64,000 bases of DNA from Janthinobacterium sp. 64 (lineage in GTDB: Bacteria > Pseudomonadota > Gammaproteobacteria > Burkholderiales > Burkholderiaceae_D), in contig NZ_PHUG01000001.1 in assembly GCF_002813325.1 (NCBI RefSeq), positions 186,001 through 250,000 of the forward strand, read 5' to 3'. Shown in pieces: positions 33,559-42,349 of this stretch (its first letter is position 1; each line of letters opens with the position of its first letter). Both the position numbers and the translations under genes were made by a program. Below the pieces are notes generated by a model. It was not told the origin of the DNA. It searched no databases and worked only from the letters and a program-made list of their open reading frames with translations.

Positions 33559-33704
33559 AAATTTATTTTGAAAATTTTATTGCATTTGTCTTTTTTGTGG
33601 CCTAAGCTGTGCGCAGTGCATCGGGTCTTGCCGGCTTTCCGGCTCCCCGCTGACACGCTTCAAAAGCTGGCAACTATAAAAATTCATCCTTCAAGGAGAC
33701 ATTC

Positions 33705-34751
33705 ATGCAAAGCAATAAGCGTAAGGGATTTCTGAAGCGCCTGGCCATGCTGGGCCTCGGCCTGGGACTGGGTCTGGGCATGAGCGCCAGCCACGCGGCG
33801 GGCGAGAAATTCGTGTTGATCAGCCATGCGCCCGATTCCGATTCCTGGTGGAATACGATCAAAAATTCCGTCAAGCAAGCAGGTGAAGACTTCAATGTCA
33901 GCGTCGACTACCGCAACCCGCCGAATGGCGACCTGGCCGATATGGCGCGCCTGGTCGAGCAATCGGCCGCCCGCAACTACGACGGCGTGATCGTCAGCAT
34001 CGCCGATTTCAGCGTGCTGCAAAAACCGCTGGGCCTGGTGGCGGCGAAGAAAATCCCCTTTATTACGATCAACTCGGGCACCCTGGCGCAAAGCGAACAG
34101 CTGGGCGCCGTGATGCATGTGGGCCAGCCTGAATTTGAGGCAGGCAAGGGCGCGGGCGAAAAAGCCAAGGCGGCCGGCATCAAATCCTTCGTCTGCGTCA
34201 ACCACTACGCGACGAATCCTTCGTCGTTCGAGCGTTGCCGCGGTTTTGCCGAAGCCATCGGCGTCGACTTCAAGGCCGCCACCCTGGATGCGGGCGAAGA
34301 CCCGACCACCATCGAAAGCAAGCTGAGCGCCTTCCTGCGCAACAATCCGAAAACCCAGGCCGTGCTGGCGCTGGGACCGACCTCGGCCCACGCTTCGCTC
34401 AAGGCGCTGGAAAAAATGGGTTTGAAGGGCAAGATGTGGTTCGCCACCTTCGACCTGTCCGATGACATCTCGAAAGCGATCAAGGATGGCAGCATCCAGT
34501 TCGCCATCGACCAGCAACCGTACCTGCAAGGCTATATCCCCGTTGCCGTGCTGGCCATCATGAAGCAGGACAAGACCACGGACCTGGCCAAGGTGCGCGA
34601 AAAGCTGATCAATAACGCCAAGTTCAAGGCGCGCCTGGCCGAGTATGGCCTGGCACCATCGTATGGCCCGCGCCATATCGGTTCCGGTCCTGGGTATGTC
34701 ACCAAGGACAATATCGGCAAGGTGGAGAAATACGCCGGCCAGTTCCGTTAA
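33705..34751 (+). CDS. Inositol ABC transporter substrate-binding protein
   Basis: A 348-residue periplasmic protein of the ribose-type (Peripla_BP_4, CUT2) group. The signal peptide ends in MSASHA after a Leu-Gly-rich core (LGLGLGLGLGM). The mature start EKFVLISHAPDSDSWWNTIK is typical. AAGGAGACATTC precedes ATG 33705. It is the first gene of an operon encoding a permease, an ATPase and inositol-degrading enzymes, so myo-inositol is the likely ligand. A strong hairpin lies 47 nt after the stop. Specificity is inferred from the operon. Confidence 0.87.
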   Translation: MQSNKRKGFLKRLAMLGLGLGLGLGMSASHAAGEKFVLISHAPDSDSWWNTIKNSVKQAGEDFNVSVDYRNPPNGDLADMARLVEQSAARNYDGVIVSIADFSVLQKPLGLVAAKKIPFITINSGTLAQSEQLGAVMHVGQPEFEAGKGAGEKAKAAGIKSFVCVNHYATNPSSFERCRGFAEAIGVDFKAATLDAGEDPTTIESKLSAFLRNNPKTQAVLALGPTSAHASLKALEKMGLKGKMWFATFDLSDDISKAIKDGSIQFAIDQQPYLQGYIPVAVLAIMKQDKTTDLAKVREKLINNAKFKARLAEYGLAPSYGPRHIGSGPGYVTKDNIGKVEKYAGQFR

Positions 34752-34798
34752 GCAGTTAAGCACCCGCTTTTCAATTCAATCAATACTTAGTTGTTGTC

Positions 34799-34831
34799 CC
34801 CGCGCGCAGGCCATGCTTGCCGGCGCGCGGG
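34799..34831. other. Intercistronic hairpin after the inositol-binding-protein gene
   Basis: CCCGCGCGC (34799-34807) pairs with GCGCGCGGG (34823-34831). Inside, GGC (34809-34811) pairs with GCC (34819-34821). No T-run follows. Its place, directly after a binding-protein gene, matches the hairpin at 22113-22136 in the other ABC operon. Confidence 0.7.
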
Positions 34832-34893
34832 TCCTGCCGCCCTGGAATTGTTGGCAAGGCTGGCAGGTTGCTATAAAACAAGGGAGACATAGC

Positions 34894-36051
34894 ATGAGTA
34901 CCGTGAAATTAAGCGTGGAGCAGGGCGGCATGGCCGCCTCGGGCACGCCGCCGCAAAAGCAGGGCCTTGATGAGCGCGTGGGGCAGGTCAGCTGGCTCAA
35001 GCGGCTGTTCAGCCGCCCGGAATTCGCCTCGATCTCGGGCGCCATCCTGGTGTTCGCCTTCTTCATCCTGACGGCTGGTGACTCTGGCATGTTCAACCTC
35101 GACGGCGTGATCAACTGGGCGCAAGTGGCCGCCTACCTGGGCATCATCGCCATCGGCGCCTGCGTATTGATGATCGCCGGTGAATTCGACCTGTCGATCG
35201 GCTCCATGATCGGCTTTTCCGGCATGATGATCGCCATCCCTTCCGTGTATTTCCACTGGCCCGTGTGGGCCGCCATCCTGTTCGCCTTTGCCGGTTCGAT
35301 GGCGCTGGGCTGGCTCAACGGCTACCTGGTCATCAAGACGCGCTTGCCGTCGTTTATCGTCACCCTGGCCTTCCTGTTCATCTTGCGCGGCCTGACCCTG
35401 GCCCTGTCCATCATGTTTGCCAACCGCACCATCGTCAGCGGCATTGGCGCGCTGGCCGCCGACGACTGGCTGGCCCTGACCCTGTTCCATGGCGAAGTGG
35501 GCACCTCGCTGTTCGCCTGGATGGCCAAGGCGGGCTGGATCACGGCGCTCGACAATGGCGCGCCGCTGGTCAAGGGCATACCCAAGGTCATCGTCTGGTG
35601 GGCCGGCCTGGCGCTGGTGTCCGGCTTTGTCCTGGCCCGCACCCGCATCGGCAACTGGATCTTCGCCGTCGGCGGCGACGCCAACGCTGCCAAGAACGTG
35701 GGGGTGCCCGTGAAAACCATCAAGGTATCGCTGTTTGTCTTCACCGCCTTCTGTGCCTGCCTGTTTGCCACGCTGCAAGTATTTGACGTGGGATCGGCTG
35801 CCGCCGACCGCGGCATGCAAAAGGAGTTCGAAGCCATCATCGCGGCCGTCATCGGCGGCGCCTTGCTGACGGGCGGCTACGGTTCCGTCGTCGGCGCCTG
35901 CTTCGGCGCGCTGATCTTCGGCGTGGTGCAGATCGGCATTACTTATACGAATATCAATTCGGACTGGTTCCGCGTCTTCCTCGGCGTCATGCTGCTGATC
36001 GCGGTACTGTTCAACAACTTTGTCCGTGCACGTGTCACGGAAGCGAGATAA
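34894..36051 (+). CDS. Inositol ABC transporter permease
   Basis: A 385-residue inner-membrane permease of the CUT2 (RbsC-like) group with about nine to ten hydrophobic segments, e.g. ISGAILVFAFFILTA near residue 47 and VAAYLGIIAIGACVLMIAGE near 77. The EFDLSIGSM segment near 96 is a hallmark of ribose/inositol permeases, and GGYGSVVGACFGALIFGVVQ near 328 is another. AGGGAGA precedes ATG 34894. CUT2 permeases work as homodimers, so one gene is enough. The stop is 3 nt before the ATPase gene. Confidence 0.9.
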   Translation: MSTVKLSVEQGGMAASGTPPQKQGLDERVGQVSWLKRLFSRPEFASISGAILVFAFFILTAGDSGMFNLDGVINWAQVAAYLGIIAIGACVLMIAGEFDLSIGSMIGFSGMMIAIPSVYFHWPVWAAILFAFAGSMALGWLNGYLVIKTRLPSFIVTLAFLFILRGLTLALSIMFANRTIVSGIGALAADDWLALTLFHGEVGTSLFAWMAKAGWITALDNGAPLVKGIPKVIVWWAGLALVSGFVLARTRIGNWIFAVGGDANAAKNVGVPVKTIKVSLFVFTAFCACLFATLQVFDVGSAAADRGMQKEFEAIIAAVIGGALLTGGYGSVVGACFGALIFGVVQIGITYTNINSDWFRVFLGVMLLIAVLFNNFVRARVTEAR

Positions 36052-36054
36052 GCC

Positions 36055-36840
36055 ATGAGCGAATACATCCTTGCGCTGGAAAACATCAGCAAACGTTTCG
36101 GCTCCGTCATCGCCCTGCAAAACGTTACCCTGCGCTTGAAACCGGGCGAAGTGCATTGCCTGCTGGGTGACAACGGCGCCGGCAAGTCGACCCTGATCAA
36201 GACCCTGGCCGGCGTGCACCGGCCTACCAGCGGGCAATACCTGGTCGATGGCCAGAGCGTCTGCTTCAATTCGCCGAAGGAAGCGCTCGACCTGGGCGTG
36301 GCTACCGTCTACCAGGACCTGGCGCTGGTGCCCCTGCTGTCCGTGGCGCGCAATTTCTTCATGGGACGCGAGCCGATCAAAAAAATGTTCGGCGTGCTGC
36401 ACGTGATGGATATGGAGTACGCGGCCACCACGGCGCGCGACAAGCTGGCCGAAATGGGCATCATGGTGCGCGACCCGCACCAGGCCGTGGGCACCATGTC
36501 GGGCGGCGAACGCCAGTGCCTGGCGATTGCCCGCGCCATCCACTTCGGCGCCCGCGTGCTGATCCTCGACGAGCCGACGGCCGCGCTGGGCGTGAAGCAG
36601 TCGTTCAATGTGCTGAAACTGATTTACAAGGCGCGCGAGCGGGGCTTGTCCGTGATCTTCATTACCCACAATGTGCACCACGCTTACCCCGTGGGCGACT
36701 CGTTCACCCTCTTGAACCGGGGCAAGTCGCTGGGCACTTACACCAAGGAAACCGTTTCCAAGGATGAAGTACTCGACATGATGGCGGGCGGTGCGGAAAT
36801 GCAAACGCTGATGGCTGAACTCGACGGTGTCACGATTTAA
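36055..36840 (+). CDS. Inositol ABC transporter ATP-binding protein, single-domain form
   Basis: A 261-residue ATPase. Walker [10 protein letters not shown] near residues 38-46, signature [15 protein letters not shown] near 146-160, Walker [12 protein letters not shown] near 167-177, and H-loop ITHN near 202. Most CUT2 importers use a double ATPase of about 500 residues with two ABC cassettes; this one has a single cassette, as in FrcA-type relatives, and would need to dimerise. The gene is 8 nt before iolC. Confidence 0.9.
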   Translation: MSEYILALENISKRFGSVIALQNVTLRLKPGEVHCLLGDNGAGKSTLIKTLAGVHRPTSGQYLVDGQSVCFNSPKEALDLGVATVYQDLALVPLLSVARNFFMGREPIKKMFGVLHVMDMEYAATTARDKLAEMGIMVRDPHQAVGTMSGGERQCLAIARAIHFGARVLILDEPTAALGVKQSFNVLKLIYKARERGLSVIFITHNVHHAYPVGDSFTLLNRGKSLGTYTKETVSKDEVLDMMAGGAEMQTLMAELDGVTI

Positions 36841-36848
36841 GGATAACC

Positions 36849-38795
36849 ATGAATAACCCGACACAATTTGCCCAGGGCCGCGCGCTCGACGTGATTTGCC
36901 TGGGCCGCCTGGCGGTGGACCTGTATGCGCAGCAGATCGGCAGCACCCTGGAAGACGCGACCAGTTTCGCCAAGTACCTGGGCGGCTCGTCGGCGAACAT
37001 CGCCTTCGGCACGGCCCGCCTGGGCCTCAAATCGGCCATGCTGTCGAAAGTGGGCGACGACCACATGGGACGTTTCTTGACGGATACTTTGTCGAAAGAG
37101 GGTTGCGACGTCAGCCATGTGGGCATCGACCGCGACAGGCTCACCGCCCTCGTCATGCTGGGCATCAAGGATAAAAACACCTTCCCCCTGATCTTTTACA
37201 GGGAAAATTGCGCCGACATGGCCATCGACCTGGCGTCGGTGGATGCGGCCTTCATTGCCTCGAGCAAAGCGCTCCTGATCACTGGCACGCATTTTTCTAC
37301 CAGTGCCATGCACGCCGTCAGCACGCAAGCATTGAAACTGGCCCGCGCCAACAACGTGCGCACCGTGCTCGACATCGATTACCGGCCCGTGCTGTGGGGC
37401 TTGTCGGGCAAGGCGGACGGCGAAACGCGTTTCGTTTCGAACGAAGGCGTGACCAAACATCTGCAAAGCATCCTGCCTCATTTTGATTTGATCGTCGGCA
37501 CGGAAGAGGAATTCATGATCGCCGGCGGCGGCGCGGACATCATGGCGTCCCTGCGCGCCGTGCGGGCCGCCACCCTGGCCACCCTGGTCGTCAAGCGGGG
37601 CCCGTTGGGCAGCGCCGTCATCGACAATGTGGTGCCGGCCAGTTTGGATGACGCGTATAACTACCGTGGCGTGCGCGTGGAAGTGCTGAACGTGCTGGGC
37701 GCGGGCGACGCTTTTCTGTCCGGTTTCCTGAAAGGCTGGCTGCGCGGCGAGGATTACGAAGCGTGCTGCCGCTATGCGAATGGCTGCGGCGCCCTGGTCG
37801 TGTCGCGCCACGGCTGCGCACCGGCCATGCCATCGCCCGTCGAGCTCGACTATTTCCTGGCCAACGCAGCCAAGCTGACCCAGCCGGACCAGGACGCCAC
37901 CTTGTCGCGCCTGCACCGCACCACGGTCGCGCGCCAGCAGTGGGATGAGCTGTGCGTGTTTGCCTTTGACCACCGCACGCAATTCTTTGAGCTGGCGCAA
38001 CAGACGGGCGCATCCGAGTCGCGTATCTCGGCCTTGAAGCAATTGATGGTGCAAGCCGTGGCGCAGACGGAAACAGCCTTGCAGCTGGCCGGCAAGACGG
38101 GCGTGCTGATCGATGGACGCTATGGCGTCGACGCGCTCAACGATGCGACGGGGCGGGGATGGTGGATCGGCCGGCCCGTGGAATTGCCCGGTTCCAATCC
38201 GCTGCAATTCGACTGGGGCCGCTCCATCGGTTCGCATCTGCTCAGCTGGCCCAAGGAACACGTGATCAAATGCCTGGTGCAGCTGCACCCGGACGATGCC
38301 GTGGAAAACCGTCTGGAGCAGGAAGCGCAGATCAAGGCCCTGTACGACGCGGCGCAAGTGAGCGGTCACGAACTGTTACTGGAAGTCATACCGTCGGAAG
38401 CCTTGCCGCACAGTGACGACAAGGTCTTGCGTGCCGTCAAGCGCCTGTACAACCTGGGTATCTACCCGGAATGGTGGAAGCTGGAAAGCATGTCAGCCCA
38501 GCAATGGCAAGCCATCGATGCCCTCGTGCACGAGCGCGATCCGTATTGCCGTGGCGTCGTGTTGCTGGGCTTGAACGCGCCGATTACCGCCCTGGCCGCC
38601 AGTTTCGAGCAAGCCAGCGCCAGCCGTACTTGCAAGGGTTTCATGGTCGGCCGCACCATCTTCCAGGAACCGAGCCGCCGCTGGCTGGCCGGTGAAATCG
38701 ACGATGCGGGCCTGATCGCCGCCGTGCGCGCCAACTTCGAACAACTCATCAGCTTGTGGCAACGCACGCGCAAGCACCTGGAGCGTGCGGCATGA
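36849..38795 (+). CDS. iolC: 5-dehydro-2-deoxygluconokinase fused to a DUF2090 aldolase-like domain
   Basis: A 648-residue fusion. Residues 1 to about 330 form a PfkB kinase: GGSSANIAFGTARLG near 41-55 and NVLGAGDAFLSGFL near 280-293 with the GAGD motif. It phosphorylates 5-dehydro-2-deoxy-D-gluconate. Residues from about 350 form the DUF2090 domain (LCVFAFDHRTQFFEL), related to class I aldolases of the LacD/IolJ type. It probably cleaves the phosphorylated product into malonate semialdehyde and dihydroxyacetone phosphate, so no separate iolJ gene is needed. The kinase call is firm; the aldolase role is known in the family and inferred here. The stop overlaps iolD as ATGA. Confidence 0.9.
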   Translation: MNNPTQFAQGRALDVICLGRLAVDLYAQQIGSTLEDATSFAKYLGGSSANIAFGTARLGLKSAMLSKVGDDHMGRFLTDTLSKEGCDVSHVGIDRDRLTALVMLGIKDKNTFPLIFYRENCADMAIDLASVDAAFIASSKALLITGTHFSTSAMHAVSTQALKLARANNVRTVLDIDYRPVLWGLSGKADGETRFVSNEGVTKHLQSILPHFDLIVGTEEEFMIAGGGADIMASLRAVRAATLATLVVKRGPLGSAVIDNVVPASLDDAYNYRGVRVEVLNVLGAGDAFLSGFLKGWLRGEDYEACCRYANGCGALVVSRHGCAPAMPSPVELDYFLANAAKLTQPDQDATLSRLHRTTVARQQWDELCVFAFDHRTQFFELAQQTGASESRISALKQLMVQAVAQTETALQLAGKTGVLIDGRYGVDALNDATGRGWWIGRPVELPGSNPLQFDWGRSIGSHLLSWPKEHVIKCLVQLHPDDAVENRLEQEAQIKALYDAAQVSGHELLLEVIPSEALPHSDDKVLRAVKRLYNLGIYPEWWKLESMSAQQWQAIDALVHERDPYCRGVVLLGLNAPITALAASFEQASASRTCKGFMVGRTIFQEPSRRWLAGEIDDAGLIAAVRANFEQLISLWQRTRKHLERAA

Positions 38796-40624
38796 AGACC
38801 ACCACGATCAGATTGACCATGGCGCAGGCCCTCGTGCGCTACCTGGCCGCCTTGCGCACGGACGATGGACAGCCGCTGTTCGGCGGCGCCTTCGCCATCT
38901 TTGGCCACGGCAACGTGGCGGGACTGGGCGAGGCGCTGTACCAGTACCGCGACAGCTTCCCCACGTATCGGGCGCATAACGAACAGGCGATGGCGCACTC
39001 GGCCATCGCCTATGCGAAAGCCCACATGCGCCGGCGCATGATGGCGGTGACCAGTTCCATCGGCCCCGGTGCCACCAACTTGCTGACGGCCGCCGCGCTG
39101 GCGCACGTGAACCGTCTGCCGGTATTGCTGTTGCCGGGCGACGTATTCGTCTCGCGCGCGCCGGACCCGGTGCTGCAGCAGCTGGAGGACGCCACCGATG
39201 GCAGCGTGTCGGTCAACGATGCGTTCAAGCCGCTGTCGCGTTATTTCGACCGCATCGTCTATCCGGAACAGTTGTTGACCGCCTTGCCGCGCGCCATTGC
39301 CGCCTTGACGGACCCGGCCGCCTGCGGTCCCGTCACTTTATCGCTGCCGCAAGACGTGCAGACGATGGCGTATGACTATCCGGCCGACTTTTTTGAACCG
39401 CGCATCGTGCGTTTCCGCGCCGTGCCGCCCGTCGAGCAGGAGCTGGAAGAAGCGGCAGCGTTGTTGAAAAACGCGAAGCAGCCGCTGATACTGGCCGGCG
39501 GCGGCGTGCTGTACGGCAAGGCCAGCGTCGCCTTGCAGGCGTTTGCCGAACGCCATGGCATTCCCGTGGCGGAAACCCAGGCCGGCAAAAGTTCTCTGCC
39601 ATGGAACCATCCCTTGCAGCTGGGCGCCATCGGCGTGACGGGCTCGCCTGCGGCCAACAGCCTGGCAGCGGACGCGGACGTGGTGCTGGCCGTCGGCACG
39701 CGCTTGCAGGATTTCACGACGGGTTCCAACTCCCTGTTTGCGCAGGCGCAACTGGTGAGCCTGAACGTCAACCGTTTTGACGCCCTGAAACGCCGGGGTC
39801 TGGGCTTGCAGGCGGACGCGACACTCGGTTTGCAAGGCCTGTCGCGCCTGCTGGGCAGCTGGAATAGCGCGGGCCAGTGGATGGAGCGGGCGCAGCAGGC
39901 AGGGAACGCGTGGCGCGCGACGGTGGCGTCCATTACCGGGAAAAGGGAAGTCGCCGGCTTGCCGTACGACGGCGAAGTCATCGGCGCCGTGCAGCGCTCA
40001 TCCAGGGAATCCACCCGGAACGATATCGTCGTCTGCGCGGCGGGCACCTTGCCGGCCGAGCTGCACAAGCTGTGGCGCACGGAAACGCCGGGCGGCTACC
40101 ACATGGAATACGGCTACTCGTGCATGGGTTATGAGATCGCCGGCGGCCTCGGCGTCAAGATGGCGAAACCGGAAGCCGAGGTCATCGTCATGGTGGGCGA
40201 TGGTAGCTATCTGATGATGAATTCGGAAATCGCCACCTCCGTCATGGTGGACAAAAAACTCATCATCGTCGTGCTCGACAACCGGGGCTATGGCTGCATC
40301 AACCGTCTGCAGCAGGCCTGCGGTAATCCATCATTCAACAATATGCTGCCCGATAGCGCGCCACACATCGACTTCGCCCTGCATGCACAATCGCTGGGCG
40401 CGCTGTCCGAACACGTTGCCAACATTAGCGAACTGGAACAGGCCATGCTGCGCGCGCGGGCAGCCAGCCGTACCTACCTGATCTGCATCGATACGGACGA
40501 CACGCGCACGACCGAAGAGGGCGGTTGCTGGTGGGAAGTGGCCGTGCCCGAGGTCTCCACCCAGCCAGCCGTGCAAGCTGCGCGCGCCCGTTATGAACTT
40601 GACCGCCAAGGACAAATACAATGA
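38792..40624 (+). CDS. iolD: 3D-(3,5/4)-trihydroxycyclohexane-1,2-dione acylhydrolase
   Basis: A 610-residue thiamine-diphosphate enzyme that opens the ring of the dione to 5-deoxy-D-glucuronate. The N-terminal domain has FAIFGHGNVAGLGEALYQ near residues 33-50 and the glutamate region YRAHNEQAMAHSAIAYAK near 59-76. The C-terminal ThDP-binding motif is VGDGSYLMMNSEI near 469-481, followed by DNRGYGCINRLQ. ATG 38792 overlaps the iolC stop; the ORF upstream of it belongs to iolC in another frame. The 3' end overlaps iolE as ATGA. Confidence 0.94.
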   Translation: MKTTTIRLTMAQALVRYLAALRTDDGQPLFGGAFAIFGHGNVAGLGEALYQYRDSFPTYRAHNEQAMAHSAIAYAKAHMRRRMMAVTSSIGPGATNLLTAAALAHVNRLPVLLLPGDVFVSRAPDPVLQQLEDATDGSVSVNDAFKPLSRYFDRIVYPEQLLTALPRAIAALTDPAACGPVTLSLPQDVQTMAYDYPADFFEPRIVRFRAVPPVEQELEEAAALLKNAKQPLILAGGGVLYGKASVALQAFAERHGIPVAETQAGKSSLPWNHPLQLGAIGVTGSPAANSLAADADVVLAVGTRLQDFTTGSNSLFAQAQLVSLNVNRFDALKRRGLGLQADATLGLQGLSRLLGSWNSAGQWMERAQQAGNAWRATVASITGKREVAGLPYDGEVIGAVQRSSRESTRNDIVVCAAGTLPAELHKLWRTETPGGYHMEYGYSCMGYEIAGGLGVKMAKPEAEVIVMVGDGSYLMMNSEIATSVMVDKKLIIVVLDNRGYGCINRLQQACGNPSFNNMLPDSAPHIDFALHAQSLGALSEHVANISELEQAMLRARAASRTYLICIDTDDTRTTEEGGCWWEVAVPEVSTQPAVQAARARYELDRQGQIQ

Positions 40625-41541
40625 ACGCACCGACATGGAATGTGAAGATCGGCATTAACCCGATCTCGTGGATGAACGACGACTTGCCCAGCCTGGGCGG
40701 CGAAACGCCGCTGGAAACGGCCCTCAAGGAAGGCGCCGAGATCGGCTACGTGGGTTTCGAGCTGGGCAACAAGTTTCCAAAAGATGCCCCGGCCCTGAAC
40801 GCCGTGCTGGGAAAATACAATCTTGCCTGTGTTTCCGGCTGGTATTCGGGACGGTTGGCGCACCGCTCAGTGGAAGAGGAAATCGCCGCCGTGGCATCGC
40901 ACTTGCGCTTGCTGGCCGACAGCGGCGCCACCGTCATGGTCTACGGCGAAGTGGCTGACGCCATCCAGGGCGAAGCGCGTCCTTTATATAAGCGCCCCCG
41001 TTTCCAGTCGCAGCAGCAATGGCAGGAATACGCCAACAAATTGACGGCCTTTGCCGCCCACCTGCTGGCGCACGGCGTGCGCCTCGCCTACCACCATCAT
41101 ATGGGCGCTTACGTGGAAACGCCGGCCGACGTGGATCAACTGATGGCCTTGACGGGAGCCGAGGTCGGCTTGCTGTTCGACACGGGCCACATCACGTTTG
41201 CCGGCGGCGATGCGCTGGCGGTGCTCAACAAACACATCGAACGGATTTGCCACGTGCATTGCAAGGATGTGCGCCCGAACGTGGTGAAACTGGCGAGAAA
41301 TGGCCATTGGAGTTTCTTGCAAGCCGTCATCAATGGCGCCTTCAGCGTGCCCGGCGACGGCAGCATCGACTTTCCGGCCATCCTCACGCGTTTATATCTG
41401 CATGGCTATGAGGGCTGGCTGGTGGTGGAAGCGGAGCAAGACCCGGCCGTGGCGCCCAGTTACCAGTATGCAAAAATGGGCCACGATTACCTGGCGCGCC
41501 TGGTCGACGCGATTCCCCGCTTGAAACGGGAAGCGGCATGA
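40621..41541 (+). CDS. iolE: myo-inosose-2 dehydratase
   Basis: A 306-residue TIM-barrel enzyme of the xylose-isomerase-like (AP endonuclease 2) fold that removes water from scyllo-inosose. The N-terminus VKIGINPISWMNDDLPSLGG is diagnostic of IolE. Metal-ligand regions are AYHHHMGAYVETPAD near residues 156-170, LLFDTGHITFAGGD near 185-198, HVHCKDVRPNVV near 217-228 and LVVEAEQDP near 270. Start and stop overlap iolD and iolB by ATGA, so the enzymes are translationally coupled. Confidence 0.95.
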   Translation: MNAPTWNVKIGINPISWMNDDLPSLGGETPLETALKEGAEIGYVGFELGNKFPKDAPALNAVLGKYNLACVSGWYSGRLAHRSVEEEIAAVASHLRLLADSGATVMVYGEVADAIQGEARPLYKRPRFQSQQQWQEYANKLTAFAAHLLAHGVRLAYHHHMGAYVETPADVDQLMALTGAEVGLLFDTGHITFAGGDALAVLNKHIERICHVHCKDVRPNVVKLARNGHWSFLQAVINGAFSVPGDGSIDFPAILTRLYLHGYEGWLVVEAEQDPAVAPSYQYAKMGHDYLARLVDAIPRLKREAA

Positions 41542-42335
41542 GCCCGCTGCTGGTCAAAGCGGACAAGGCCGGCGGCAAGATCGTCGAGGTGACGCCCGAG
41601 TCGGCCGGCTGGACGCATGTCGGTTTCGCCGCGCACCGGCTGGCCACCGGCGAGCCCCTGAACCTGGAGACGGGTAGCCGCGAACTGTGCATCGTCGTGC
41701 TGACGGGCACGGTCACCGTGCAGGCGGGCGAACAGCGCTGGGAAGCCATCGGCAATCGCGCCAGCGTTTTTGAAGACCGCTCGCCGTATGCCGTGTATGT
41801 CCCATTGGAAACTAAGGTCAGCATCACGGCGGTGAGCGCTGCGGAAGTGGCGCTGTGCAGCGCGCCGGCCACGACCCAGCGTCCGGCGCGCCTGATCGAG
41901 CCATCGACCATGACGCGCTCCGTGCGCGGCAAGGGCGCCAACACGCGCTATGTGTGCGACATCCTGCCGCAGACAGCCGAGGCCGATGGCTTGCTGGTGG
42001 TCGAGGTGGTCACGCCGTCCGGCCACTCGTCGAGCTATCCGCCGCACAAGCACGATAGCGACAACGTGCCGCTGGAAAGTTCGCTGGAAGAAACGTATTA
42101 CCACCGCCTCCATCCGGAGCAGGGCTTTGCCTACCAACGGGTCTACACGGATGACCGTTCCATCGATGAAGCCATGGCCGTGGAAAACCACGACGTGGTA
42201 ATGGTGCCCAGGGGTTACCACCCCGTGACCGTGCCGTATGGCTACGACGGCTATTACCTGAACGTGATGGCCGGCCCGAAACGCGTGTGGCACTTTAAAA
42301 ATGACCCGGCCCATGACTGGCTGATGACGAAATAA
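41538..42335 (+). CDS. iolB: 5-deoxy-glucuronate isomerase
   Basis: A 265-residue cupin-fold enzyme converting 5-deoxy-glucuronate to 5-dehydro-2-deoxy-D-gluconate. Two cupin-like halves are seen. The metal motif SSYPPHKHD near residues 166-174, ETYYHRLHPEQGFAYQRVYT near 186-205 and the second-half sequence MVPRGYHPVTVPYGYDGYYL near 223-242 are diagnostic of IolB. Overlaps iolE by 4 nt; 14 nt separate it from iolA. Confidence 0.94.
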   Translation: MSPLLVKADKAGGKIVEVTPESAGWTHVGFAAHRLATGEPLNLETGSRELCIVVLTGTVTVQAGEQRWEAIGNRASVFEDRSPYAVYVPLETKVSITAVSAAEVALCSAPATTQRPARLIEPSTMTRSVRGKGANTRYVCDILPQTAEADGLLVVEVVTPSGHSSSYPPHKHDSDNVPLESSLEETYYHRLHPEQGFAYQRVYTDDRSIDEAMAVENHDVVMVPRGYHPVTVPYGYDGYYLNVMAGPKRVWHFKNDPAHDWLMTK

Positions 42336-42349
42336 CCTAGGACAAGACA

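Noticed and set aside
34909..36864. 651-codon frame on the minus strand
   Set aside because: Antisense to the inositol permease and ATPase genes; composition dominated by Asp, His, Gln and Arg.
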